Source: Streptomyces thinghirensis
GTDB lineage: Bacteria; Actinomycetota; Actinomycetia; Streptomycetales; Streptomycetaceae
Direction of reading: 5' to 3'
Assembly: GCA_021502835.1 (NCBI GenBank)
Contig: JAKFGP010000037.1
Location: 1 to 58,910 of the forward strand
Length of the DNA: 58,910 nucleotides
Shown: one piece after another, positions 48,838 through 58,777 of the stretch
Layout of the letters: the number at the start of each line of letters is the position of its first letter
Numbering within the stretch: the first letter of the stretch is position 1
Position numbers and translations under genes: made by a program
The notes under the pieces: model-generated
Databases searched by the model: none
Seen by the model: the letters and a program-made list of their open reading frames with translations, nothing else
What the model was told of the DNA's origin: nothing

Positions 48838-50193
48838 ATGCCCCACAAGACCCAGATCTTCCAGGTCTCCACCCTGTACGGAGCGGCCACCCTCGCCGCG
48901 GCGCTCGACGCGGGCCTGTTCCGGGCCGCGCGACGGGGTCCGGCGCATCCTGCTGGTCTCCAACAACGCCGCCATACCCGAGACCGCGCTGCGCCTCGAC
49001 GAGATGCACGGCTACGAGCGAATATCCGGCCGGTTCGACTCCGTGGTCGGCTGGAACGAGGCGATCCGCCCGCACCACCCCAGCTCCTGGGGTCCGCGCG
49101 GGAACGACGTGCCGCTGTGGCAGAAGGCGTTCCGTCTCGCCTGGGGCATCGGCGAGCGGGACATGATCGAGCTCGCCGTCGAGTCGATCCAGGTCAACCG
49201 GCCCGCGCGCTGGCCGCGATCTTCTCCGAGAGCACCGTCCACGTGTACGCCGACGGCCTGATGAGCTACGGCCCGACCCGCGAGAAGCTGCCGCTGACCA
49301 TCGCGCGCCGCGTTCGGCGGCTGCTCCACCTCGACCTGATACCGGGTCTGCGGCCGATGCTGCTATCTGAGTACGGCGTCCCGCCCGAGGTCGTCCCGGA
49401 CGGGGCGTTCCGCGCGGTGCTCGACGAGATATCCCACGACGCGGCGGACGACCCGCGACTGGCGCCCGTGCTGCGGGAGCAGCCGACCGCCGTACTGCTC
49501 GGCCAGTATCTCGCGGCGATCAACATCCTGAGCGCGGAGGAGGAAGAGGACCTCCACGTCCGCATGCTCACCGGGGCCGCGCGCGCCGGGCACCGGTCCG
49601 TCGTCTTCAAGCCCCACCCGACCGCGCCCGCCGGCTACACGGCCGCGCTGAGCAAGGCGGCGGCGGACGCGGGCGTGCGGCTCACCGTGCTGGACGCGCC
49701 CCTGCTGGCCGAGACGCTGTACCACCACTGCGCGCCCGAACTCGTCGTCGGCTGCTTCTCCACGGCGATGGTGACCGCCTCCGCCTACTACGACGTGCCC
49801 ATCGCCCGGGTGGGGACGGCGCTGGTGATGGAGCGGCTCAAGCCGTACCCGAACAGCAACCGCGTGCCGCTCGCCGTCGTCGACCACCTGGTGCCCGACC
49901 TGGAGCGCGGTCAGGCCCCCGCGCTCGTCGACACGGTCCCCGAGACGCTGTCACCGCTGGTCCGGGCGATCGGTTTCTGCATGCAGCCCAAGACCTACGC
50001 GGATCTGCGCGAGCCGACGGAGACCTGGCTGCGCGCCAACCTGGCCACCGGCCCCGGCTACTACTTCCCCGAGCTGCGGCTGACCGAGCTGGGCCTGCCC
50101 GGCAGCCGTCCGCAACTGCGCGCGAAGCTCCAGGTGCGGCGGGCCCGGCGCGTGGTGCGCAGGGCGGTGCGGCGCGGCGCCGGAAAGAAGTGA
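48838..50193 (+). CDS. polysialyltransferase-family protein B
   Basis: Paralogue of the protein at 42772, about 450 aa. KTQIFQVSTLYGAATLAAAL, RRILLVSNNAAIPETALRLD, RFDSVVGWNEAIRPHHPSSW, STVHVYADGLMSYGPTREKL, VLLGQYLAAINILSAEEEED, VVFKPHPTAPAGYTAALSKA (HP motif), ELVVGCFSTAMVTASAYYDV and PNSNRVPLAVVDHLVPDLER. A basic C-terminus (VRRARRVVRRAVRRGAGKK) could hold it at the membrane surface. Breaks lie near 48935 and 49205. Last gene of the plus-strand arm, followed by a terminator. Confidence 0.85.
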   Translation: MPHKTQIFQVSTLYGAATLAAALDAGLFRAARRGPAHPAGLQQRRHTRDRAAPRRDARLRANIRPVRLRGRLERGDPPAPPQLLGSARERRAAVAEGVPSRLGHRRAGHDRARRRVDPGQPARALAAIFSESTVHVYADGLMSYGPTREKLPLTIARRVRRLLHLDLIPGLRPMLLSEYGVPPEVVPDGAFRAVLDEISHDAADDPRLAPVLREQPTAVLLGQYLAAINILSAEEEEDLHVRMLTGAARAGHRSVVFKPHPTAPAGYTAALSKAAADAGVRLTVLDAPLLAETLYHHCAPELVVGCFSTAMVTASAYYDVPIARVGTALVMERLKPYPNSNRVPLAVVDHLVPDLERGQAPALVDTVPETLSPLVRAIGFCMQPKTYADLREPTETWLRANLATGPGYYFPELRLTELGLPGSRPQLRAKLQVRRARRVVRRAVRRGAGKK

Positions 50194-50213
50194 CCCGGCG
50201 CCCCCGGACCGTG

Positions 50214-50253
50214 CCGGAGCCCCCTTCCGCCGAGTGGCCGAAGGGGGCTCCGG
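50214..50253. terminator. perfect 14-bp stem-loop terminator
   Basis: ccggagcccccttc (50214-50227) and gaagggggctccgg (50240-50253) are exact complements. It separates the convergent polysialyltransferase and acyltransferase genes. Confidence 0.85.
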
Positions 50254-50273
50254 TGTTCCACGCGCCACCCGGC

Positions 50274-51370
50274 TCAGCCCAGCCAGCGGGCCAGCCGCAG
50301 TCGCGTCCACAGCAGGGCGGCGGCGAAGGACAGCACGACCGTGGCGACCGTCAGCCCCACGAGCCCGCCCACGGCGGCCGGCCAGCCCGCGTCCGCCGAC
50401 ACCATGTGCGGGGCGACGGCCTCCAGGAACAGCAGGTGGACCAGGTAGGCACCGAAGGAGGCCCCGGCGAGCCTGCCCAGCAGCGGGCGGAACCTCTCGG
50501 GCACCCTGATCCGGTCGAGGGCCATCAGCAGGGCCCCCGCCAGCAGCGCCACCACGACCGACCCGTAGGGACTCGGGAAGTGCACCCGGTGCTCGTAGAC
50601 GGCCACCGCCCCCCCACGCGCACAGCCCGCCGGCCAGCCAGAGCAGGCGCCGCCCCCGGCCCGCGACCGCGAGCCCGGCAGCGACAGCAGTACGGCGCCG
50701 GCGACCGCGTACACGATCTGGTAGGCGCCGAACTGCCAGGCGAAGGGGGTACGCGGACGTCGAGAAGCCGCCCGAGGTCGCCCAGGAGGGTCGGGGCCAG
50801 CGCCAGGCCGAGAAGGCCGCGCCCGCGCCCCAGGGCCGCTTGCCCGCACGGACCAGGACGGCCACGGACAGCAGCAGGATCACCGGGACGTAGGCGTACA
50901 GGTACCAGAGGTGGAAGGCGGGCCGTACGGAGCCGAACACGGCGTCCCACGCGAGCCGGCGCGTGGGGTCGGTGTTGGCGTCCCGTGCCCAGTCCCACAC
51001 CAGGTAGGCGGCGGTCCAGACGGCCATGGGCACGACGATGCGGGTCAGCCGCCTGCGGATCTGCCCCGTCGTCCCGGGGCGGCGCCCCGGTCAGCACGAC
51101 CCAGCCTGCGATCGCGAAGAACAGCGGCACGGCGCACCGGCTCAGCGCGTCCCCGGCGAGCGCGACCCAGTACACGGGTCCGCCCCCGGGGGGTCGCGGT
51201 CCACGGCCTTCATGAGTTCGCCCGCCGCGTGGCAGACGATGACCCCGATCGAGGCCAGGACCCGGACGAGGTCGATGTCGTAGCGGTGCTCGCCCCGGGG
51301 GCGCGGGGCCGGTGTCCCCGCGTCGACGGGGGCGGGGTCGCGCACGGGCGCGGGGCGCGGCGGCGGTCAT
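50274..51370 (-). CDS. acyltransferase-3 family membrane protein
   Basis: Integral membrane O-acyltransferase of about 365 aa with ten helices. The first helix carries YDIDLVRVLASIGVIVCHAA, including the catalytic-type His of the family, followed by VYWVALAGDALSRCAVPLFF, MAVWTAAYLVWDWARDANTD, FHLWYLYAYVPVILLLSVAV and FGAYLVHLLFLEAVAPHMVS. It ends TRLRLARWLG. Such enzymes O-acetylate cell-surface sugars; placement beside the glycopolymer genes suggests it modifies that polymer. Breaks lie near 51325, 51190, 51070, 50855, 50750 and 50610. Confidence 0.78.
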
Positions 51371-51698
51371 GGGCTCGGCGGCGATGGGTGGTCACTCCCG
51401 GGTTGGACGCGCGGACCCGCCGGTGTCCGGCAGGGCTCGGGGATCGATGCAGGCTATGAGAGCGCCACGAGCGGCTGGAACCCGTCCCGAATGAACTTCG
51501 GCCACGTGTGCGTGACCTTCCGGTGAACAAAGAGGGCGGTCGTCGTTCCGCCATGCGGCGTTCGGCAGAAGTTCCTTTCCCGGCCCGTTCGACAACTCCG
51601 CTTCCGGTCAGGGACCTCCCTAGTCTGGCCCCACCCACCCGACAGGCGTTCCACGTACCCGCACGTTCACCTCCGTGACGGATTGAGGTCGTTGACCC
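51371..51698. other. 328-bp divergent intergenic region
   Basis: No gene is supported. It separates the acyltransferase and the first methyltransferase. Possible -10 elements such as TAGTCT (51621-51626) are present, but no confident -35 or repeat was found. Confidence 0.4.
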
Positions 51699-52611
51699 AT
51701 GAACAGCCGCTCCCCTGCTCCGCAGTCCGGTCTCCCGGCGTCTGCTGCGTCCCGTCGCCGACCTCATCGACCAGCGCATCGACCGACGGGTCGAGCGGCA
51801 GGTCCGCTCGGCGGTCGATCCGGCCGTCCGGGAGGCCACCGCCCACCGGCTCACCCACGAACTGCTCCTCGGCTCCACCGGTCGCGGCCTCTCCCGCGTG
51901 GTGGCCGACGGCCCGCTGAAGCGCCTGTACGCCGAGGTCGCGGAGTTGTCCGGCGACCGTGACGCGGCGGTGCGCAACGTCGCCACCGCCTACCGGCTGC
52001 TCGTGGCGCTGGAATCGCTGGGCGTGGGCCGGGTCGCGGGCGGCACCATGAACATCTGCAGGCAAGCTCGGCACGATCCCGCTCCTCGATCCCCCGAACG
52101 ACGAGATCCTGGAGATAGGCACGCTGTACGGCATGTTCTCCACCGGGCTGGTCCGGATGATGGAGCGCGACGGCCGCAGCCCGAGCCTGACCATCGTCGA
52201 TCCCTTCGCCGGCGTGCAGCTCCAACCGGGCACCAACCCGCGCCCCGACCCGACGGGCACCCCGGTCGACGAGCACGCCGTGCGCACCACCTCGCCCTCG
52301 CCGGCCCGGCGGGCGCGGCGGCCCGTATCCAGCGCGGCTTCTCCGAGGACCCCGAGACCAGGGCGGCCGTCTCCCGACCGCGGCTACGGCGTGATCGTCG
52401 TCGACGGAGACCACTCGGCCAAGGGCGCGTGCGGCTGGACCTCCAGTGGGCCGAGGAGATCGCCGCGCCCGGCGCGATCGTCGTCCTGGACGACTACGGC
52501 GACCCCGGCTGGCCCGGCATCAAGGAGGCCCTGGACGACCACCTGAAGGACGGCACCCGCCTCACGTACCTCGGCAAGGCGGCCCACTCGGCGTACCTGC
52601 GGGCGACCTGA
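51699..52611 (+). CDS. class I SAM-dependent methyltransferase A
   Basis: About 303 aa. The N-terminal third is helical and charged (LIDQRIDRRVERQVRSAVDP, GLSRVVADGPLKRLYAEVAE). The Rossmann methyltransferase domain (Methyltransf_24-like) has motif I in NDEILEIGTLYGMFSTGLVR, then SLTIVDPFAGVQL, IVVDGDHSAKG and WAEEIAAPGAIVVLDDYGDP. It may methylate a sugar of the adjacent glycopolymer; that is inference. Breaks lie near 51735, 52065, 52300, 52375 and 52430. Confidence 0.72.
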
Positions 52612-52756
52612 GCGCGCCAGGCACGGCTGCCGCACCGGTACGTCGAGGAGCCGCCGCCTCCGTGGCTGCCGGACGGTGCCGGCCCGGGTACGTTGAGCGA
52701 TTCGTGCGATTTTCCGGCCACCGTATTGCGCGCGCTGACTCCTTTTCGTGCGTCGA

Positions 52757-52769
52757 GGAGGCATCCTCC
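52757..52769 (+). promoter_or_regulatory. hairpin over the Shine-Dalgarno of methyltransferase B
   Basis: GGAGG (52757-52761) and CCTCC (52765-52769) are perfect complements around CAT, so the ribosome-binding sequence 11 bases before ATG 52773 can be masked by its own hairpin. Confidence 0.45.
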
Positions 52770-52772
52770 CTC

Positions 52773-53767
52773 ATGGCCACTGCGCAAGAGACGCACAAGT
52801 ACCCCGGTGGGCTGAACGACGTCCCCGGCTGGTTCTGGCCGCTCGACCAGGTGCTGTTCTCCTGGTTCCTGGAGCGGCAGGAGCGGCGGGGCACCGGCGG
52901 CGACCTGCTCGAACTGGGCGCCTACCTGGGCAAGAGCGCGATCCTGCTGGGGGCACCATCTGCGGGACGGCGAGACGCTCACCGTCTGCGACCTGTTCGA
53001 GACCGAGCCGCCGGACGCGGCCAACCGGGCGGAGGCGGCGAAGTCGTACTCCACGCTCACCCGGCAGGCCTTCGAGCGGAACTACCTCTCCTTCCACGAG
53101 ACCCTGCCTGCGATCATCCAGGCACCCAGCTCCGCGGTCACCGACGAGGTCGCGCCCGGCAGCTGCCGCTTCGCCCACATCGACGCCTCGCACCTGTACG
53201 AGCACGTCCAGGGCGACATTGGCGCGGCCCGGGACCTGCTGCTGCCGGACGGCATCGTCGTCCTCGACGACTTCCGCAGCGAGCACGCCCCGGGCGTGGC
53301 CGTCGCCGCCTGGGAGGCCGTGCTCAACCGCGGGCTGCGGCCCGTCTGCCTGAGCAGCCAGAAGCTGTACGGCACCTGGGGGCGACCCCGAGCCGGTCCA
53401 GGAGGAGCTGCTCGCCGCCCTGCGCGGGCGCGACGACGTCGCCGTGACCGTGGAGCAGGCGGCCGGTCACCGGCTGGTCCGGGCCCGCGCCAAGGGCAAG
53501 CGGATGCAGCCGCCCTCACTGCCGTCCTCGCGGCACCCGGCGCCCGCGGCGGCGCCGCGCCCGGATGCCGGACCGATGCCGGGGCAGCCCCAGCAGCCGC
53601 GTCCGGCGGGGGCGGCGCGGCGCGTACGACACGGCAGCCGACTCCGCGTGACCGCACCCCGCCGTCTCGCCCTGGACCTCCTGCCGCCGGTCGTCACCCG
53701 TGCGGTGCGCAGGTACCGGGCGACGCAGCGGGCGAAGGCGTCCGGCGCGGCTCAGCCGAGGCGGTAG
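52773..53767 (+). CDS. class I SAM-dependent methyltransferase B
   Basis: About 330 aa, Methyltransf_24-like. MATAQETHKYPGGLNDVPGW, then WFLERQERRGTGGDLLELGA with motif I (LELGAYLGKSAILLG), DGETLTVCDLFETEPPDAAN, SCRFAHIDASHLYEHVQGDI, LLLPDGIVVLDDFRSEHAPG and LSSQKLYGTWG. The last 100 residues are Pro/Ala-rich and end in a basic stretch. Breaks lie near 52952 and 53380. It probably acts with methyltransferase A on the cluster's glycan, by proximity only. Confidence 0.75.
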
Positions 53768-53810
53768 ACCGCCCGATCCCCGCGATCACCAGCGCCCGGC
53801 TCAGCGGGCG

Positions 53811-55421
53811 TCAGAAGGCGTCCAGGGCACGTACGTCCCCCAGACCTCCCGCAGCGCGTTGCACACCTCGCCCACCGTCGCCCGCGCCCGAAGGGCGTCG
53901 CTCCATCGGGTAGGGGACGTTGTCCTCGCCCTCGGCCGCCTTCTTCAGGGCGGCGAGCGCGTGCTGCCGCCTGCTGGTCGCGCTCCGCGCGGGAGCCTCG
54001 CGAGCGCGCTCGGCCTGCTGGGCCTCGATGGCCGGGTCGACGCGGAGGGGCTCGTACGGCTCCTCCGCGTCGAGCTGGAAACGGTTGACGCCGACCACGA
54101 CCGCTTCGCCGGAGTCGGTCTCCTGGAGCGATGCGGTAGGCGCTGCTGCGCTCGATCTCGCTCTTCTGGAAGCCGTGCTCGATGGCGGTCCAGACCGCGC
54201 CGCCGAGGTCCTCGACCTTCCACATCAGTTTCCCCGGGCCGCCACGCTCGGCGATCGTCGGTATCTTCTCGACGACGTAGGAACGGCGAAGGGTCGACGG
54301 TCGCCGTCACGTCCGTCGTAGGCGAGCACCTGCTGCGTGCGCAGGGCCAGGCGCGCGGACTTGTCGGTCGGCAGCGCGATGGCCTCGTCGAAGGAGTTGG
54401 TGTGCGGGGTTGCGTGCCGCCGAGGACGGCACCCAGGCCCTGTACGGCGACGCGGACGAGGTTGACCTCGGGCTGCTGGGCGGTCGGCTGCACGCCTGCG
54501 GTCTGCGTGGTGACGGAGCATCAGGGACTTGGGGTTCTCGGCGCCGAACTCCTCGCGCATCACCCGCGCCCAGATCCGGCGCAGCCGGCGGCGCACGGCG
54601 ACCTCCTCCAGGATCGTCGTACGGGCCACGAAGAAGAAGGAGAGGCGGGGCGCAGAAGTCGTCGGCGACGTCCATGCCGGCCGCGACCGCCGTGCGCACG
54701 TACTCGATGCCGTCCGCGAGGGTGAACGCGATCTCCTGCGCGGGCGGGGCACCGGCCTCGGCCATGTGGTAGCCGGAGATCGAGATGGTGTTCCACTTCG
54801 GGATCTCGGCCTTGCGAGTACTTGAAGATGTCCGCGATCAGCAGCCGCGGTGACGGCTTGGGCGGGAAGATGCACGTCCCGCGCGCGATGTACTCCTTCA
54901 GCACGTCGTTCGCTGGATCGTGCCGGTGATGAGCTGGTCGGCGCCGACACCCCTGCTCCTCGGCGACGAGGTTGGTAGAGCAGGAGCAGCAGGGAGGCGG
55001 GGGCGTTGATGGTCATCGACGTCGGAGACCTTGTCCAGCGGGATCCCGCCGAACAGCACCCGCATGTCGTCGATCCAGGTCGATCGCCGCGCCGACCTTG
55101 CCGACCTCACCGCTCGCGATCGGCGCGTCGAGGGTCGTGGCCCATCTGGGTGGGCGAAAGCGCCAGGTCGAAGGCGACCGACAGGCCCATCGTGCCGGTG
55201 GCGATCAGCTGCTTGTAGCGGGCGTTGGACTCTTCGCCATGCCGAAACCGGCGTGCTGGCGCATCGTCCACGGCCGGCCGGTGTACATCGACCGGTACAC
55301 GCCCCGGGTGAAGGGGTACTTCCCGGGCTCGCCGAGCTTCTCGGCCGGGTCCCGAATCCGCCTGGGTGTCAGGCCCGCAGACCGGTTCGATGGGCAGTCC
55401 GGACTCAGACTCGCGCGCCAT
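53811..55421 (-). CDS. acyl-CoA mutase, large catalytic subunit (methylmalonyl-CoA mutase family)
   Basis: Radical B12-dependent carbon-skeleton mutase subunit of about 530 aa; the C-terminal B12-binding domain is absent and must be supplied by another protein. Blocks: [20 protein letters not shown] with QHAGFG at the substrate loop, [116 protein letters not shown] and QKSEIERS. A His occupies the position that is Tyr or Phe in methylmalonyl- and isobutyryl-CoA mutases. At least twelve frame breaks occur; the C-terminus (stop 53811) is approximate. Confidence 0.82.
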
Positions 55422-55681
55422 GGTTTGTTGCCTCCCGCTGAGCACATGTTCGAACTGCTCCGAACTACCCGTCAGATACTCGCCAGTACGGACCGACCCT
55501 CCGACGGACTGCCATCGGCGTGCGCGCCACCCAGTGCGGGGGCGCACGCGCTGGACGTGCGCGCTCACAACCACGGTGCGGTCCCGGTCACAAGCGATGC
55601 CGTGCCGTTCACGCCGCGTCATCGCTGAGGGGACGCGTCAGGGGACGTCCGTGCCGGGACGGTGAGACGGCGGGGGCCGTG

Positions 55682-56606
55682 ATGCGTATGACGGGTATGG
55701 GCGAACGGGTAGGGCGGTCGCCGTCGCCCCGAAGGGCCGCGCTGGCGGCGGGCGGCTGCACCGTGCGGGGCACGAGCGCCGACGGCGCCGGACGCGCGCC
55801 GGTGCACGCTAGACGTGACCGGCACCCCGCCGAAGCGGCCGGCGAAGCCGGGGACCGAGGAAGCCCCGGACGCCGAAGAGCACGTCGGGCGGCAGGCCCC
55901 GCGCCGAAGTTCGCCGACCGCCCGTGCCGAGGCCTCCGGCGCTGTGGCTGCCGGGCGATACCGGCCGGGACGTCCGCGGGCTTTGCAGCCGCGGCTGCGC
56001 CAGGTCGGGTAATGGCTCGTCGACGGGCCGACCGGGACGGCTACGACGACCCGACCAGCGCGCGGTGAGCGGCTTCCGGGGCAAGCGCAGGCTGCCCAGG
56101 ACGGGCCGGACCGACACCGTCACCTGGCAGCCTTTTTTTTTTTTCCCCCCCCCGGGGGGGGGGGGGGGGGATGACGGGAACCGGGCAAGTGGGAGCTGTA
56201 CCTGATGGGCGGGCAGCCGGCCGCCGCGCCCGACCCGCGCTGTCCTGACCGGCCGGGTGCTGTGCGTCAGCAAGTCGAGGCCGGACGCTGCGCTGGATGA
56301 TCGACGGACGCGCACCGTGTCGACGATGCCGGTGCGCTTCCGGCTCGCAGTACACGCCGACCCGGGAGGGGCGTGTTCCAGGTCCTGGAAGTCCCGCCAC
56401 CACGTCTCGACGCTCTACGACTCGGCCATGCCCTACGCGATGTTCTTCGGCGGCGGCCGGAGCCGTGCACTACTCGGACGACTTCGCCGTGCGCGGTTAC
56501 GCCCAGGCGCTCGCACGGCACCTGCGTCAACGTACGGGACGAGGCGGCGATCGCGGATCTGTACGCGCAGGTGAGGAACGGCGACAAGGTCGTCGTGTAC
56601 CAGTGA
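55682..56606 (+). CDS. L,D-transpeptidase lipoprotein with peptidoglycan-binding domain
   Basis: Cell-wall cross-linking enzyme. The N-terminus RRAALAAGGC is a lipobox. A peptidoglycan-binding repeat follows (WLVDGPTG, VSGFRGKRRLPRTGRTDTVT). The catalytic YkuD domain starts near 56190 (KWELYLMGGQPAAAPD, RVLCVSKS) and includes STMPVRF, REGVFQVLE, SRHHVSTLYDSAMPYAMFFG and the active site SHGTCVNVRD, ending VRNGDKVVVYQ. It is badly disrupted: besides about eight frame breaks, a T12-C9-G17 run replaces the joint between the two domains. ATG 55682 (or GTG 55679) precedes the signal sequence. Confidence 0.75.
56133..56170. other. T12-C9-G17 homopolymer artefact
   Basis: Twelve T, nine C and seventeen G in a row sit inside a coding sequence whose frame and domain continue on both sides. 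No Streptomyces coding region would hold this; it is almost certainly a sequencing or base-calling artefact. Confidence 0.9.
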
Positions 56607-56822
56607 GGCGGTGGCACCCCGCCGGGGGCGGTGAGATGGGGCGCGGGCGGGACCGGGGGACGTGTCCCGCCCGCGCCAGGGAATACACAAGCCGTAGGTA
56701 CGGGGGGAACCCCGGCTCGGTGCGAAAGCCGATGACCAGTCGGCTCACTCATTACTACGCCACGGCGGCCGAAAGTGTCACACCCAGGGTGAGGAAATTC
56801 CTGCGACCCGGAAAAGTGCCGG

Positions 56823-57949
56823 TCAAGGGAGATCGGCGACGGTGGGCGACGTGTGCGGCAGGTACGTCGGCCGCTGCGCGGCAGGGGGCGCGTAGGCCGG
56901 GGGGGCGTGCGGGTCGTGGTGCTGCCCGGCGGGCGAGGGGGCTATGTGGTGGCCATCGTCGTCATCGTCCTTGCCGCCGCCGTCACCACCGCCCCCGTTC
57001 TTTCACGCCGCTGCCGCCGCCCTTGCCCTCTTCGCCGCCCTTGCCCGTCCTTGTCGCCCGAGTCCCTCCCGGTCTCCCGGTCCCGGTTCCTCTCTCCGGT
57101 CTCGTCGGAGTCCCAGCCTTCCGGCCACCGCGGGTCCTGGGCGCCGCTATCGGTCCCGGCGAGGAGGGTTCCTGCAGCACTTCACCCCGGGACGAACCCC
57201 CGGCCGCCTCCTTCAGCGCGCGCCGACGAGGCGCCGTCGAGTCCCTTGCCGGCGCGTACGTCGCGGCAGGACGCGGCGAGGCCCGGCCGCCCGCCGCCGG
57301 ATGCCCGGCCGTCGGCGTCGGCGTCCTTGTCGGTGCCGGTGTCCTGGTCCGTATCGCCGTCCGCGTCGTCCCGCGCGCTGCCCCGGGCCGGCGCGCCGGG
57401 CGTGGGGCTGCCGGCACCGGCCCGCCCCGCACGCCGTCCAGTGGCGAGGGCGAGGCGAGCGGCCGGTCGGGGGACGCGGCGGCCGAGACGGTGGCGGCGG
57501 GGTCCGGCCGGGTGCCGTCGAACGGCGTCGGCAAGGCTCCGGTTCCCGCGGCCACCGCCGCCCCGCCGATCATGCCGACGGTCAGCGCGGCGGCCAGCCC
57601 GAGGCATGCAGTGGACGGTGCCGGCGGGGGCGCCGGACGCCATCACCGCGCGGGCCGATACGGACCAGTCCGGCATCGGAGGGCGGCGCGCGTGCCGTGC
57701 CCGAGGGCGGCCGACGTCCCCTGCGCGCGTCGGCCGCTCGGCGCGCACCTTGCGGAAGGCGGCCAGCGCGGCCGCCTCGCCGGGGAGTTCCCCGGCTGGT
57801 CGGCACGGGTGGGGCGGAGGGGCGCCCAGGGCCCCGGCCAGTCGTTCGGCACGGTCGCGGGCGGCGGGATCGACAGCCTCCAGTGACTCTCCGCGCAGCA
57901 AGATCTCCGCCGTTTCGCGGTCCAGCCACTGTCCTGCTCGTCGGCCATC
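56823..57949 (-). CDS. single-pass membrane protein, possible anti-sigma partner
   Basis: About 375 aa. A cytoplasmic N-terminus (LDRETAEILLRGESLEAVDP, AARDRAERLAGALGAL, ELPGEAAALAAFRKVRAER) of about 110 residues is followed by one transmembrane helix (VGMIGGAAVAAGTGALPTPF). A long extracytoplasmic tail is rich in Pro, Thr, Ser, Gly and Asp/His, ending VADLP at 56823-56825 after frame repair. Its ATG overlaps the stop of the ECF sigma gene (TGATG), so translation is coupled. The layout (sigma then membrane protein) suggests it restrains the sigma factor, but no ZAS zinc motif is seen. Breaks lie near 57615, 57720, 57800 and 56985. Confidence 0.55.
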
Positions 57950-58618
57950 ACATGTCCTTCTGCGTCCGCGCACGCGTATGCGTCACACTCGCGGACGTCA
58001 CCGCACGGCCGCGCGGTTCTCGCTGGGGCGGCAGGGCGTCGAGCCCTGCCCGTTCGGATCGCCGCCGACGGTTCGGCCCAGGCCGCTTCAGACCCGCCCG
58101 GTGCGCCGTGCGGACGGCACCGGGACGTTTGCCCAGCGTCTCGGCGGCGCTCTTTGGCGTCCAGGACACACACGCGCAGGACGACGGCCCCTCGGCCTGG
58201 TCCTGGGGCCGGGCGGCGTGAGGAGAGGGTGCTTTGTCGGTGGCCAGGGCCTCCATGGCCTGCCGCGGTGTCGACTCGGCGGGCTTGCCGGTCTTCCATC
58301 TCGTCGCGCGATCAACGGGGCGGCGACCGCGCGGCGGATGTGGTCCAGGGCGCGGTTGCGGGCGATACGGGCGGCCCAGCAGCGGAACCGGTCGGCGTCG
58401 CCTCCGAACCGTTCCAGGTCACAGGCGATCTGCAGCCAGGCCTCGGACGCCACGTCCTCGGCGTCCCGGATCGCCGACCAGTGTCGCACGTATCCCAGCA
58501 GCGCGGATGCACGGCGCGGTACCTGAACGTCCGAGCGCGATCTCGTCGCCCTGCCGCACCGTATGGTCGGCTCGTCGTCTGCCGGCCGCCGGAAGCGCTG
58601 CGCCGAGCCAGCGCCCAT
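57948..58618 (-). CDS. ECF sigma factor
   Basis: About 220 aa. Region 2: LLGYVRHWSAIRDAEDVASE, AWLQIACDLERFGGDADRFR and CWAARIARNRALDHIRR. Region 4 after frame repair: QDQAEGPSSCACV, PKSAAETLGKRPGAVRT and GLKR. It ends THTRARTQKDM at 57948-57950, with the TGA overlapping the ATG of the membrane protein gene. Breaks lie near 58545, 58315, 58250, 58205, 58165 and 58100. The start MGAGSAQRF at 58618 has GGAGGA about 12 bases upstream. An AT-rich tract (caataattat, 58640-58655) lies where its promoter should be. Confidence 0.78.
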
Positions 58619-58777
58619 CGCGGACAGTGGTCCTCCGTCGACAATTATTACTGTGATGGTCGCGGTGGCCTACCGCGGCGCCATCTCAAGGCAGAATTTG
58701 CTGGTCCGGCGAATGGCACGTTACGTCTTGAAACCGTCGCTCGTCCATGTCCCCATCCCATTGCCGGCTGAATGCAA
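58619..58777. promoter_or_regulatory. upstream region of the terminal ECF sigma gene
   Basis: The region has lower GC than its surroundings, with TAATAATTG about 30 bases upstream of the sigma start on the minus strand. No gene with Streptomyces-like codon use is seen in it. Confidence 0.4.

Noticed and set aside
36805..53767. The glycan cluster considered as an antibiotic gene cluster.
   Set aside because: No PKS, NRPS, terpene or RiPP enzymes are present; content matches cell-surface polymer synthesis.
56133..56170. The homopolymer block considered as a regulatory or phase-variable tract.
   Set aside because: It breaks a coding domain, is out of keeping with Streptomyces composition and follows a T-C-G order typical of artefact.
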